Below, in pieces: positions 1-11,638 of a stretch of DNA of 64,000 nucleotides; the first letter of the stretch is position 1, and the number at the start of each line of letters is the position of its first letter. Below the pieces are notes generated by a model, which saw only the letters and a program-made list of their open reading frames with translations, was not told where the DNA came from and did no database searches. This DNA comes from Diploptera punctata. Lineage: Eukaryota; Arthropoda; Insecta; Blattodea; Blaberidae. Where the stretch lies: contig JASPKZ010003423.1 of assembly GCA_030220185.1 (NCBI GenBank), positions 1 through 64,000 on the forward strand, read 5' to 3'. A program made the translations under genes and the position numbers.

Positions 1-39
1 AGAGAGAAAGAAAGATGAAGAAATAAATGAGGTGTGGGA

Positions 40-285
40 TTATGGGATTATGGGACCGGTGCCCATCCAGCATCGTAAGGCATTTGGGTAGCCACAATAA
101 ATAGCGACTCAAGGTTGAGAGACCATCTATAACGGATGGGGGACTCGACATGCTGACCACATTTAACCTCTGCACTGGCTAGATGATCGTCTAGATATGT
201 GATTGACACATGTGGATGTGAGGCGAGCAGCCGACTGGTAGACCAAGAGCCTTCTAGGCCTGTCGCGCTTGGAGTAAAGTAAAGT
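40..285 (+). mobile_element. SINE family B, 5'-truncated copy
   Basis: This matches the copies at 15521, 41490, 51145 and 58000: shared blocks include the 'gcatttgggtagc' region, 'ggggactcgacatgctgacc', 'gacacatgtggatgtgag' and 'ccttctaggcctgtcgcgc'. The tRNA-like head seen in the other copies is missing, so this is a 5'-truncated retroposed copy. No protein is encoded. Confidence 0.75.
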
Positions 286-1172
286 AACTGGGAGAATGAC
301 AGTTTTATATATTTTCATATATACACTATAATAAACCAAAGTTTAAATATTTTGTTTCTTGTAACTGTCGAAAATAACTAAACATTAAATAAACATTGTA
401 CATTCCGAAATAAAAATATAAAAAACTGTCCACGCTGGGCAGAATGAACCGAGAGGAAGATACACGTTTTCTTTACTGTCAGTACTGAACAACAGATGAC
501 TTAGCATCGTCCCACCACCCGCATAAGCCTACTTACGGTAGGTAGAGGGGGAAAGAAAACCCTTCGTCCTTTGGAATACGGTAATAGTATCAATACTATA
601 GGCGTGAGGGCTAAAGTGTCTAGAATATTTTAGAAAGAGAAAGAGAGTACTCACCATCTTCTTTCTCACTCATACGCATATCTCTTCACGGTGACAGCGG
701 TAGGGCAGACACTCGCTGTAGTGAACATAGATCAGTGGTGGCATTCCCTTCTTCTAAAGATTCTTCCTGGCAAGTTTCTATGTCTTCATTTTCAGTTTCA
801 TCGTCGTCAAGCACAATACTCAATACAATATTTAAAGTTACAGCTAAACTTTCTAACTCGGATACCATTTTGTTATTTTTTTAATTTTACACTAATATAA
901 TATCTAACTCACTCTTACAAACTACAAACGAACTCTGTAACAGTCGCCACTGACAAAAATTACGTGAACAAAAGTGACTGGGCGAAAGTGGGGGGGGGGT
1001 TACTAGCATTCCTAAGTAATTTTACAAGGGTAGCCCATTGTAGTACACATGTCACTCAGACGTCTAGCGAAGGGTGGAAGAACAGTTATCTAGACAAGGA
1101 TAGCAGAAATCACGCCAACTTAAAACTTTTACACTATAGTAAAATTCATATCAAATTCCGTTGAGGTGAAGT
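286..1172. other. No gene recognised
   Basis: The stretch is AT-rich. Short open frames at 686-900 and 964-1164 have no recognisable domain and no repeat partner that I can see in the window. Bases 1130-1172 match the flank of the IR-1 element at 30.3 kb, so that repeat probably begins before 1173. Confidence 0.5.
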
Positions 1173-1412
1173 CATATGATGAAAGTTAAAAATTAAATTG
1201 TACCTGTTGGTAGGTGCCGTCGTCCTCAACTTGCTGCTACAAACAGTTGGAGTCTACATCACCGTACACAACAAGTAACGAAACTCAACCTGCAGAAGAT
1301 GGAAGGTAACTTACGAAAGCGCTCCAGTTAATTTTATATACAATATATTAAGAGGTTGAGGACGACGACACCTACCAACAGGTACAATTTAATTTTTTAC
1401 TTTCATCATATG
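1173..1412. mobile_element. Inverted-repeat element IR-1, copy 1
   Basis: The two ends are inverted copies of about 60 bp: 'catatgatgaaag' through 'gtacctgttggtaggtg' to 'cgtcgtcctcaac' on the left, and its reverse complement on the right (1354-1412) with only a few mismatches. The ~115 bp between the arms has no coding potential. A second copy lies at 30172-30345. It is a non-autonomous foldback or MITE-like element, or the terminal repeat of a Penelope-like element; the 'gttgaggacgac' core also occurs beside Penelope-like debris at 35.7 and (degenerate) 47.4-47.9 kb. Confidence 0.7.
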
Positions 1413-1469
1413 GTTATAGTAGTCAACTAAGGTAAGCCTATTACTTGGATGGATGAAGGTCAGTTAAAT

Positions 1470-1620
1470 TTTGCACAGAGGCTTTCTTATTCAGGCTAAC
1501 GGTTATTTTACGAGCCTAAAAATCTTCAGACACGCGGTACCCACGGCATAAAGTCTCTTCTGGAGGACTTGTCGCTTGGATTTTCCCATCCTAAAAATCC
1601 ATCGACCCTACATAACCACC
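1470..1620 (-). mobile_element. SINE family D, partial
   Basis: Shares the body of the complete copy at 26121-26350: the 'ttattttacgagcctaaaaatcttcaga' type block, 'ggaggacttgtc' and 'tttcccatcctaaaaatccatcgaccc'. The tRNA-like head with its box B is missing from the right side. Confidence 0.65.
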
Positions 1621-2410
1621 ACACTACCGCGATAATTATAAACAAAAAATATATATCAAAAAATAAATATATCGAAACTTTTATGTACCCTTTAATTAAT
1701 CCATCCATAGTAAATAATAAAAGATTTGCCATATACTCGTGCAATTCAATATGTAAATATTTCTTGGAATCAAGTTTCTCTTATTTTATTTATACATTCC
1801 GATATATATATGTTTCTCTAGATACTATGCATGCCTCTGGTTCTGAAGGTCGCGCATTCATACACGACCGGTGTCAATGGATTTGAGTACTCCTTCCTTC
1901 AGAATGGAAGTAAAGCCGGGAGTCCCGCGTGCCGTAGATTTAAAGCACATACAAAATCTCGCCTAACATGTACTCTGAATCTTTCACAATTTCTATGGCT
2001 AGGCTAGAGCATGGAACTCACTTCCCAGTCATGCCAGGGACTGTCAATTACTATCTATATTTAAATATAAATTGATTGATATGTTGAGGTCTACATAATA
2101 AAAATGCTACCTGGTTTACAACTATATTCAGCACTTCGTATATGTGCAAACAAAAATTAACCTGGAATGTTAATTACAACTTGCTGATCTTTTATTTTTT
2201 TAAACAACTTTTCTTATTTTATTCCCTGTTTTTGTTATTATTAATATTGGACTAGATTTACATTGTACAATGTTTAGTTAATACTTTAACAATATTTTAA
2301 ATTAATTGCATGAAACTTTATATTATTTTATTATTCGCTGATTGAGTGGGAGAGAAGGCCTTATGGCCTTAACTCTGCCAGCTTAAATAAAACATTAGTA
2401 TTATCGTTGT

Positions 2411-2435
2411 AATAATAATAATAATAATAATAATA

Positions 2436-2482
<47 letters not shown>
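2411..2482. repeat. (AAT)n microsatellite
   Basis: About 72 bp of AAT/ATA repeats with one interruption near 2438. Confidence 0.95.
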
Positions 2483-2670
2483 TGCTATCTGTATTGCAAT
2501 CTTATCTTTCATTACATAAAAGTCATAGCCCTAATGATCATTAATATCTCTGATTGAAATGGTCTTAGGCATCATGCCTTAATACAGAGCTATGGGATGT
2601 GCAAATTCTTCATGCGGGAATACATTTGCTCATGGAAATTCGGTTAGTATGATATCGGTTTAATTATATA

Positions 2671-2905
2671 ACAGGAACACTAACAGAACTTTGAAAAATA
2701 AAGCCAGGAAAGACTCTATAATGAAATTATACAAGACAATGGCAGTGCCTATTATTACTTATGGATCTGAAACACTACAATCTGCCAGAATACAAGCTGC
2801 TGAAATGAGATTCCTCAGACCAATAGCAGGATATCAAAGGACAGACAAAAAACATAACACAGAAATAAGACAATAACTAAAAGTAGAGGAATTAAACACA
2901 TCGAT
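2671..2905 (+). pseudogene. LINE reverse transcriptase C-terminal fragment
   Basis: Translates to a segment with 'KLYKTMAVPIITYGSE', then 'AAEMRFLRPIAGYQRTDKK' and 'TEIRQ'. This is the conserved region after the RT domain in RTE-like arthropod LINEs. The residues normally between 'YGSE' and 'AAEMRFLR' are mostly missing, which indicates an internal deletion, and a stop follows at 2874-2876. The fragment is cut off on its 3' side by SINE A at 2906. Confidence 0.8.
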
Positions 2906-3225
2906 AGAGCGTGCTGCCTTGTCACGCAGCGGGCCTGAGTTCGATCCCCGGCCGGGGCAGTTTTTCTGGGTGAGGTTTTTCCTCACCTGTAAGACAAATG
3001 TCAGAAAAAAACTTTTAAGGCCCAAGCGGTCCCCGAAATCATATGGTCATCATCCTTATCATTATCATCATCACCATCATCATCCTTCAACGGTGTGGAA
3101 AGCAACGGGAAACTACCACACCTACAATTCCCTAGTAAAGCTGCAAGCATAGCATGGAAAATGCTATGATTGCAGTGAAGCACCTGCATTCGGGCAGAAT
3201 TACTATGGATGGATGATGGATAGTC
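2906..3225 (+). mobile_element. SINE family A
   Basis: tRNA-derived SINE. The head carries 'gagcgtgctgccttgtcacg' and a box B-like 'gagttcgatcccc'. The body has 'ctcacctgtaagacaaatgt', a (CAT)n stretch, 'gtgtggaaagcaacgggaa' and 'ctatgattgcagtgaag', and the tail is 'attactatggatggatg'. The first bases of the head (gtccaccgctgtgg) are missing. It inserted into or beside the LINE fragment at 2671-2905. Confidence 0.85.
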
Positions 3226-3334
3226 TTGTTTCACTCTTGTATTTTTTAAACGTCACAGTAGTATTGGACTTCAACTCTTACATTTGGGGGCAATGATGCT
3301 ACTGTTATTTAGAACATTACTACTTATTAGGAAA

Positions 3335-3705
3335 TATCCATCCATCCATCCATCCATCCATCCATCGATCCATCCATAGTAATTCTGCTCGAGGGCAGGT
3401 CTTTCATTGCATTCATAGAATTTTCATGCTATGCTTTGCAGCTTTACTAGGGAATTATAGGTGTGGTAGCTTCCCGTTGCTTTCCAAACCGGTGAAGGAT
3501 GGTGATGAAATGATGAGGATTATGATGATGGCCGGATGATTTTCGGGGACCGTTGGGCCCTAAAGCTTCCTGACATTTGTCTTACAGGTGAGGAAAACCC
3601 CCAAAAATAACCTCACCCAAGAGCCTGTCCCGACCGGGAATCGAACCCGGGCACGCTGCGAGACAAGGCAACACGCTACCTTGAGACCACAGCCCAGCGG
3701 TGGAC
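3335..3705 (-). mobile_element. SINE family A with expanded (GGAT)n tail
   Basis: Reverse-strand copy: the tail appears as (ATCC)n at about 3338-3377, followed by 'atagtaattctgctcgagggc'-type sequence, the body, box B complement 'gggaatcgaaccc', and the head ending 'agcggtggac' at 3705. The head is nearly complete. The tail expansion shows that the 3' end of this family is a GGAT microsatellite. Confidence 0.9.
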
Positions 3706-4009
3706 AATATCACTATAGCGAACGTAAATGATATTGTCAGTATATTGTCAGAAGGTAATGTCAGCCAAGACAGTATTTTGTAATTAGACAGTTGAATATG
3801 TATACAATTTTTGCCAGAACTACATTTTTGAGAGGATTGATTAATAATTAGAAATTAGGAATGGAAGAAAATCCTACCAGTTTAATATCATCTTCTTTTA
3901 AATTAATGCTCCTGAACAATTCAGTTTTCAACTCGTCGGTCCTGTGTTTCCTATATACAGTATACCACATATAACACTTTAATGCACAAATGTACTTGAC
4001 TTTCCAGCT

Positions 4010-4150
4010 ATGCAGTTAGAGATCCCGTGTTCGATTCCCAGCCTTGAACACGCGACTTTTTAATTAAAATAAATTATCCACATTCCATTAGAGGCTGGAC
4101 GTGTGTGAATGTCTTTGCGAGCATGGAATTATGCGGTGTGGAATATCGCT
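4010..4150 (+). mobile_element. tRNA-like SINE fragment (unassigned family)
   Basis: Contains 'cagctatgcagttagagat' and a box B-like 'gtgttcgattccc', followed by 'attagaggctggacgtgtgtg'. The promoter-like layout suggests a tRNA-derived SINE. No second copy was seen in the window. Confidence 0.4.
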
Positions 4151-4369
4151 GAATACTGATTAGTAACTACAAAAAAAAGACAAATTATTAGAAAAACGGA
4201 AAATATTTTTGTATAGCCATCTCAGTGAATTATTAATTAAACATAATCCTACTATCATCATAACTGCATTAGCGAAGAATAATTTCAGCTTTGCATTTGA
4301 TGATGTTTCTCTAACAATTCAGAATCATTACTACTGCTATTGCTACTGCTACTGCTACTACTAATGTAA

Positions 4370-5373
4370 TATATAAAAATTAATGTTTGTTTGTTGGTTT
4401 GTTTGTTCGTACTTTATGCGCGGCCATACCGTTGGTCCGATTGTGATGGAGCTTTTTGCAAAATGTTCAGGAGATTTCCGGGATGAACATAGGCTATAAG
4501 AGAGTTGAGATACTCAATTCCTACACCCTTAAAAAACACTCTTTGTAGTGAAAAACATGAAAAAGTCCCATTTTTTACCCTTAAATGGCTTACGCTGCCT
4601 AAACAATAACAAATACACAAAATTAATGTACACAGAATTGAATATCTCAAAAAACTCGACAAAAAAGTCGTCGACAGCATATGTTTATCTTTTACAGATA
4701 ACACACAATAGTCATTTTTGTCTTTCATTGATGCCAAGGAGATCGGGATAAGTAGATTCCCGGGCAAGCATGTGGGGCCATACCATTCATCCGATTGCCA
4801 TGGACTATTTGCAAAATGTTCAAGATTATCGAAGGTTATAGGTTATAAGAGAGTTTTAATGCTCAAGCGCTTCACCCCTAACAATCATCTTCTGTAGTGA
4901 AAAAACGTGAAAAAAATGTCGCTTTTTGTAAGCTTAAATGGCTTACGTTGCTTAAACTATAACAAATACTCAAAATTATTGTACACAGATTTGAATATTT
5001 CAAAAAAACTCTAGGCCTACAGAAAAGTCCGGCACAGCATACATTATCTCTTACGGATAACTCACAATAACCATTTTTGTCTTTTATTGATGCAAAGAAG
5101 ATGGGATAAGTTGATTCCCGGACAAGCAGCGCACGGCGGGCCTTCTTTTATGGATAACTCAAAATAGCGAAATTTGTCTTTCAGCTCATTTATGCCAAGT
5201 ACATCTGGATTCGTAGATTCCCGGGCAACGCCGGGTAATCAGCACGGGATATCTAAAAATAATAACGATATAAATTTATATTTATTTTTCCTTTTACTTA
5301 TTCAACTAAATGCAAAAACACATGATTTATTTATGCGTAGCAGCGCACGCCGGATATTAGCTAGTAATTAATA
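4370..5373 (+). mobile_element. Helitron-like non-autonomous element with internal tandem duplication
   Basis: Begins with 'atataaaaattaatgtttg' followed by 'tttgttcgtactttatgcgc', and ends 'cgcacgccggatattagctag'-like, i.e. with CTAG just before a T. This matches arthropod Helitron/Helentron non-autonomous ends (5' ATATAAAA with GTTTGTTTGT, 3' GCCGGGTA..CTAGT). Inside, a ~360 bp unit starting 'ggccatacc' repeats: 4423-4772, then 4777 to about 5130, then a partial third unit with 'gattcccgggcaacgccggg'. No helicase or Rep ORF is present. Related copies lie at 43180-44268, 38108-38440 and 51745-51895. Confidence 0.7.
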
Positions 5374-5479
5374 AATAATAGTCGGGATATACTTTACTGG
5401 ATAAAAAACATGTGAAGATATAAGAATGAAAATAAACATCTTTAAATTAATAGACAGAATAAAACAATGAAGAAATATT

Positions 5480-5665
5480 TGTAAACAGCATGTATAAAGA
5501 ATGAAAGGCGACCGCATACCAATACAAATGGACTTTCTAGCCAAAGTGTAGAAGAAATGTTGGAAGACCGAAGACGAAGTGGACTCAACAGTGTTAAAGA
5601 ATGAGACCGAAACAAGTTTTATGAGGCTTAATCCATGAAGATGATGATAATGATATTAATGAACA
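5480..5665 (+). pseudogene. LINE ORF 3'-terminal fragment with (GAT)n tail
   Basis: Short in-frame blocks read 'MKGDRIPIQ' and 'RRNVGRPKTKW', the basic C-terminal motif of RTE-like LINE ORFs. They are followed by 'gaggcttaatccatgaagatgatgataat', a decayed GAT-rich 3' end. Frameshifts and stops are present. Confidence 0.65.
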
Positions 5666-5739
5666 ATAATGTATTGAAACTGGCGGACTTGAACTCATAA
5701 GGTCATATATTCCACTCAACCAGTATAAAAACACCTACA

Positions 5740-6650
5740 ATTAATGGAAAGAAACACAACCAATTGAAATATCTCTCAGTGAGAGAATTAAAATCTCAAC
5801 ACTGTTGTATGCTGATGACTAAGTGAATCTAAGAGATTCTGAAACAGAACTACAACCTCGTAATCTTTACAAAATATGTACTAAATATGGTATGACAATA
5901 TAGGCAAACAAAACTAAATCAATGGGCTGCAAGGGAAGGAATCGACGCGGGTTAAAATAGTGATTGATGATTAGATCATTGAACAAGTTAAACCTTCAAT
6001 TATATTTGAAAAGTATAATATCACATAACACAATAATTTAAAATAATCAGGTAGGCCTTTCGGAATTAGTTCTATATTTAAAGCTATTCTATTGGGTACG
6101 AAACTTTGAAAATGGAACTAGTCCCGAAAGTTCTAGCTGATTATTTTAAACAATTTTTAATTTGATGAGAACGACTACCATCTCAGATACAATTTTTATT
6201 GTTTTAAATATTCAGCAACAACTTCAACGGTGGTTAATAATGTTTTTTTAAAAGTATTGAGATATACCCAGCTGAAACTCCATAAATTAACAGTCAAGCC
6301 TGCATCAGAAACCTTAACTGTCAGAAATTAAGTTAAAAGAATTTTAGAAATGTAACAGATTAGATTCCTGAAATCATTAGTTGGGATTACGAGACGAGAT
6401 CACATCCCTAATGTAACAAACAATAAAATAAGGCCTGGAAGTTAAAAATATGGTACACAACGCAGAGAAGAGTGGAGGAGACATATGTTCAATGCCATTT
6501 GAGAGATTTCCTAGAACTGCACTGAATTGTAGACCATATGGAAGGAGGGAAGTGGGAAGACCATTAAAAAGATGGTCTCACCATTTATTTGAGTCTCGGA
6601 AGAGCATTTGAAGGCTCAATCCTCGTTAGTTTTGATGATGATGGTGTTTC
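5740..6650 (+). pseudogene. Degenerate LINE RT remnant
   Basis: Around 5790-5960 the translation contains 'ISTLLYADD', the catalytic YADD box of reverse transcriptase, then 'NLRDSETELQ' and 'CTKYGMTI'. Around 6360-6600 it gives 'FLKSLVG'-like and 'GRREVGRPLKRWS' blocks, followed by a decayed GATGATG tail. Many stops and indels make it an old, dead copy. Confidence 0.7.
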
Positions 6651-6718
6651 TGCACTGTAAATATTTCTAAAGATAATACTAGATACTATTGACACAAAAG
6701 TGAACTTTAAGCAACACT

Positions 6719-6772
6719 CCATGGCGCGAAAGGCCTAGAAAGCCCTTGGCCTACCAGCCGGAATAGGTTTAA
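6719..6772 (-). mobile_element. SINE family B, 3'-end remnant
   Basis: 'atggcgcgaaaggcctagaa' and 'gcccttggcctaccagccgg' match the 3' end of the full B copies at 41490 and 51145. Only about 50 bp remain. Confidence 0.6.
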
Positions 6773-6779
6773 AAAAAGC

Positions 6780-9137
6780 AGTAGTCGTAAATGCATGTAC
6801 GAATTATAATTTCTCAAATAGGGTCATGGTATTAAAAAATAAGAAGAAGAAAAGGAATACTAACATAGAGCTTTAGAATGCCAATTTTTGCTTAAAGGGA
6901 CTAATTATGGCAACTCCTGATTTCCATTGGTAATTAATTCCAATGACTGGAGAGTGAATAATGAGATGTTCGATGATACGGAATATATTTAATATTCTAT
7001 TGATCTGTTATATAGTATTGACATTATGATTCGAGGATAAAAGATGAAACTGTGCTGACACTATCTGGGTTTAGATATGTCGTCTTTCACTCGGAGTTTT
7101 CCATAGAAGTAGGAAAATAAGTATGGATGCTGGTTTTGTCTGAATAGATCGAAGTTTTCATTTCGATTTGATTTGTGTATCAGTGTTAGAAGTAGGAAGT
7201 AAATATAGGTAATGAAGAATTAAAAAGTTAAAATTAATATAGCAGACGCGTTATTTGTTAATGAATCCCGCAATATAGAGTGAGCTGGATTTAAGAGAAG
7301 CTTTATCCTCTGATCACACAGCCATACAAGTAATGTCCTTGTACGTCTGTAGAGGGAAAAATTAGTCTACTCATATATGTTTACATATTAAGATATATTT
7401 TGATATAGAGTGTTAAAATATTGACAGCTTATAGTATCCTATAACATATTAGAGCGTAAGCATATAATAAAGTGTCTGACATTAATGTTATGTCTCTTGA
7501 ATTGTCATTACACGATATTCGCTATTGTTTATTGTATCTACATAAACCCTAGACACTAGAGAGTTCTTAGAACATGGTTCTTATTATATTTACATTCCAA
7601 AATACAGAAACCTTTAGAGATTTCTTCTCGGTAATGGAAAACCGTCATCAATATAGTGGACATGTTTTTCCAATTCAACATTATTTATGAATAAAAATGC
7701 CCAGAATAGATAACACTGTCATCTCATTCCTTCGCAGTATTTCATATCGTATATATAAAATTGCATCAGATTATTCTCTAATATGTTGTCGGAGTCAAGA
7801 ACTCATATTCTGTACGTAGGACAGTCGACCAACCTCCAAAGGTTGTCGATAGATTTAATTTATACTCTACATTCTTATATAACTAACTACATAGTGGTAT
7901 AATAGATCTAAAATGCACAAGAAGTCATCACAGAATAACATCAGTGTGTCTCTAAGAAATGATTCATGGTGTAAAATATTTTGTATTTGATGAAGGTGTG
8001 TTTTGAAAAGCCAGATTGAACTATCTCCATTTTCTAGCTGGAGTATTTAACATCTCAACAATAGGGCTTGGGCGAGCCCATTTACTGGGATTAGAATGGC
8101 GTATTAATTTATCTCCGTTGTGTGCTTGCTTCGGAGTGCGCTGACTTGTGTTCAATTAAATAATGAATAAGTGTAAAAAAAGAAGCCAGTGCATGTATAA
8201 AAAACAGTCATCAGTATTTGTCTCATCAAGAAGTCGTTACTCGAGCTAGCTCCTGCCTGCAGCCACTAGCCAAGTCATCTTGGACTCTACAGGCAAGAAG
8301 GAATGCTTTTGACAACACAAGGATAAAAAAAAGTATTTTCTTTAATATCTCTCCCCATCTGTGGAGGGGCTGGAGATTTATTAGTTTTTGTTCCGCTTGC
8401 AAGTTTTTAAGGAACATACATCCGCTTCACACACAAAGATGCTGTTACTTCACCTGGGAGATGTGAAATCATTCAGATTATTTCTTGTCATCGTTGCCAT
8501 TCCACTGTCTGTCGCTTAAGTCATGTTTTATAACATGATTACCTTGCCTATGAAAATGACTTCAGTGAGCAAAAGATCATTTATCAAAATCTCAGAAGGA
8601 AAAAGAACAAAAAGTCCATTTCAAAAGATCAAAGTAAGACATGTCCACTAATTCAAGTAGTTAAAAAAAGTATTTACTTGCTCCTTTAGCTATATGCAGT
8701 TAAATTGTTTCTAAGGCTGGTTACATAAAGGAGAGAGTCACTAATGCGAACAAGAATTAATGAAATAAGCAAAACAGGCTTTTGCAATAACTCTATAAGC
8801 ATGAATTAGAATGAAATCTCCGCACTATAAAAACAATGAAATTGCTTGCCTTCGGCGCCAAAGAACTTTGAGCGCATGTTTCAGACAAAGACACCTTTAT
8901 GACTTCTTCAGCAACTTTAATGAGTGAGTAGGGTTGTAATGCTTGTGTCTGTGTGAAAATTGATTTCTCTCTTGTTCCTTTGATATAATTTTATTTCTTT
9001 GGCTTTTAAACACGATTTTACTGTTAATAGATAAAAGAGTTTTGATAATAGTCAAGGACTTTGAATCAGCGTCAGAAGGTACTGCATGTATTTACTACTT
9101 TATAAACTAAATGTCAAAATATAACATCGCAATACGC

Positions 9138-9138
<1 letters not shown>
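6780..9138. other. No gene recognised
   Basis: AT-rich DNA in which I recognise no gene and no repeat shared with the rest of the window. An 82-residue frame at 8218-8466 shows no domain. Confidence 0.5.

Positions 9139-9182
<44 letters not shown>
9139..9182. repeat. (AT)n microsatellite
   Basis: About 40 bp of pure AT dinucleotide. Confidence 0.95.
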
Positions 9183-9186
<4 letters not shown>

Positions 9187-9774
9187 TATATAAAGTTTTG
9201 TATTGTGATTATGCACTACGGGACCCCTTGTATAAGATAATTTTTGTCAGTTACTGTTCTTGTTATATATCGTACTAAAATAATCAATTTTATACTGTAA
9301 TCAATTCCATGCTATGTATTAAATAAATAATGCCGCTAAAATCCTTTGCTTATCGTAGCACTCTTTGTTTCTCTCAGAAATGAAAATGTAACACTGGAAA
9401 CTTCCGTATTGACCTTCAGATATATTCTGAATTATAAGGTATGTATGTAGATGGGCAGGCAGTGTTTTATTTAACGACGCGACGCTCTGTCACAAATCAG
9501 GTTATTAGGGCAGCAATCAATCTGGGTGTGAACGGATAAACAATTTTGCCTAAGATCCTCTTTTCAGGCTTAAGGTTATTTTATGTGTTGTAAATACTGT
9601 AACCATGACCTTACTTCTTTTCCGAAAGAAGCCAAACTCAGGATTCTTACGCTCAGAAAAAGTAAGTTTCCGGCCGGATTTGAAAATTTATAATCATATA
9701 TATAATTTATAATCATATAATAATTTAATAATCATTAAAATATGTAGGCCTAGATATTTAATATTAATTTTAAC

Positions 9775-10010
9775 TCACCTGCACAATCGACGCGGGGGTC
9801 CTTGGCTCTCCACACATCCTTACCCTGAGCTAATAGAGTTTTCAATCCTTCTCTTTATAATTCACTTTCACCCCCTGAATCATTGGTGATGTTATTCTCC
9901 ACTTCATTGTTGCTCTACTAATGAGCGCTTTCCCTCCAATTTACCTACAAGAAGAATGCTTGCCCCGGTTTCATTCTCCATTCATCACAGTCTACGATAC
10001 TTAACTGTTC
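9775..10010 (-). pseudogene. LINE ORF C-terminal remnant
   Basis: Read on the minus strand, pieces of the motif seen intact elsewhere appear ('EGKR', 'DWKTL', 'DVWRA'). The plus-strand signature 'ctctccacacatccttaccc' followed by 'tgagctaat' parallels 'ctccatacatcccaatcctgagctaat' at 63858. Frameshifted and heavily decayed. Same LINE type as 50260, 61270 and 63833. Confidence 0.6.
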
Positions 10011-11220
10011 TTATTAAACGTGTTTCCCATCTCAACATCCTCAACAACTATATCCAACCGTCTAAGCATTAGTTGTCTAGCTACTGTCTTGTCACCTGGC
10101 TTCGTTTGCATCACTCTCTTAGGTACCTCGTATGTATTCATTATTTATGTGTGTCCAGCCCATCGACTTGTTTTATTGAGGCTGATTTACAAAGGTGGAA
10201 TAGTTCCGAGTTATAACTAATTCTCCAACCATTTGAATCCTGAATTGTCCCACATATTATTTTACATAATATTTTTCTTTGAAAAGTTGCAAGTTTCATT
10301 AAATACAGTTGTGATAATGTATATATACATAGAGGAACTTCGGGTAATTTGGACCCCTGTTTTCAATTTGTTGTTTTTCTTCTTTTAATCAAGGGATTTG
10401 AATTTTGTTTAATTACAGTGATTATCATTAGTGTTGTAACTAAGAAATAGCATTGTTATTTTATTCACATACGGAAACATATTCATAATGTATAAACGTT
10501 TTTACATTACAAGAAAGGTCCACTTTAACTTCCATATTCGGATAAAGTGGATCCCAGAGACCACCTTAGCTTTTAGTATATTTTAAAATTAATATACTCT
10601 ATTAATTTATACAGACAGGCACAGATTAATTTTAAAATATTTATAACTCATCATAATCAAAAAGCGTTGATTTTTATTTAATGTTTTGAAAAAAAAATGT
10701 TGATTGTAACATTCACATGTCATCCAAATGCAGAAAGCGACGGTCTTTGGGTTTAGTAAAATTACAAGGATATTAAATAAAATTAATTAAGTGAATGATT
10801 TTTACAGAGAGCATCCTCATTGATAAAATATACGTATTCGTATAAAATGGACTCCGAGGGTCCACATTAACCGAATCCCTTTGTTATGTTTAATTATTTT
10901 ATACAACTACCATGTCACATAATATCAAACCAAACCCGTCAGTATATTAAAACAGGATTTACATAATATAATATATTTAGGAGTTTTTCAACATTTGTAA
11001 TATTCAATAGCAGAAAATAAGAATTGATTCTTAGCATGAAAAACTTTTAAAGTGGTAATATTCATAAATAAACCCTTCTTCGCACAAAGAATAACAGAAA
11101 CTACCCTTGAACCCGTCAAAGTTGATGAGGAGAAGAAGTTAAAGTATTATCTGTTCCAGGACAGCACCAATTAAAGAAAATATTAACAGTATCCACTCAA
11201 ACACTCATTACCCAAACTTC
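10011..11220. other. No gene recognised
   Basis: AT-rich stretch. A loose motif around 'ggtccactttaac' / 'ggtccacattaac' recurs at about 10518 and 10859, too little to define a repeat. Confidence 0.45.
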
Positions 11221-11251
<31 letters not shown>

Positions 11252-11252
11252 T
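11221..11252. repeat. (CT)n microsatellite
   Basis: CT dinucleotide run with a single CC interruption. Confidence 0.95.
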
Positions 11253-11638
11253 ATAAGTCATAAAATATTGACTTTGCAAATTAGTAAACAGCAATTTAGT
11301 TAATTCGGCCGAAGTTTGTTCATACTGTAAATTAAATTCGAAATTGAACAAATGCAGCTACATATATATAAGACTAAATGAATGTACGAAAGGTATAGGA
11401 AAGAACCCAGGAAAGTCACTTTCTCCTTGAAATTTAGAAAACGTATTTCTAATTGAATAATTTCCATACTTCCTTACCAATATGGCAAACTTCGGAGGTA
11501 AATAAACCCATGACTAAACTATTTATTTTACTGTTCACATTTCTAAATTATGGTTAGTACGGAGTACCGCGTTAGTTCGCATACCGACGATTTTTGCTAA
11601 TACATTGTGTTCGATATCCAAACATCCAGACCTGATTA

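Noticed and set aside
2400..2482. CRISPR-like regular repeats
   Set aside because: Simple AAT microsatellite with no spacers; the window is eukaryotic.
8218..8466. 82-codon frame as a possible small gene
   Set aside because: No recognisable domain, an overlapping frame on the other strand, and no start context or splice evidence.
9456..9600. Block around 'gttttatttaacgacgc' that resembles a widespread invertebrate repeat
   Set aside because: Only a short match from memory and no second copy in the window; not enough to annotate.
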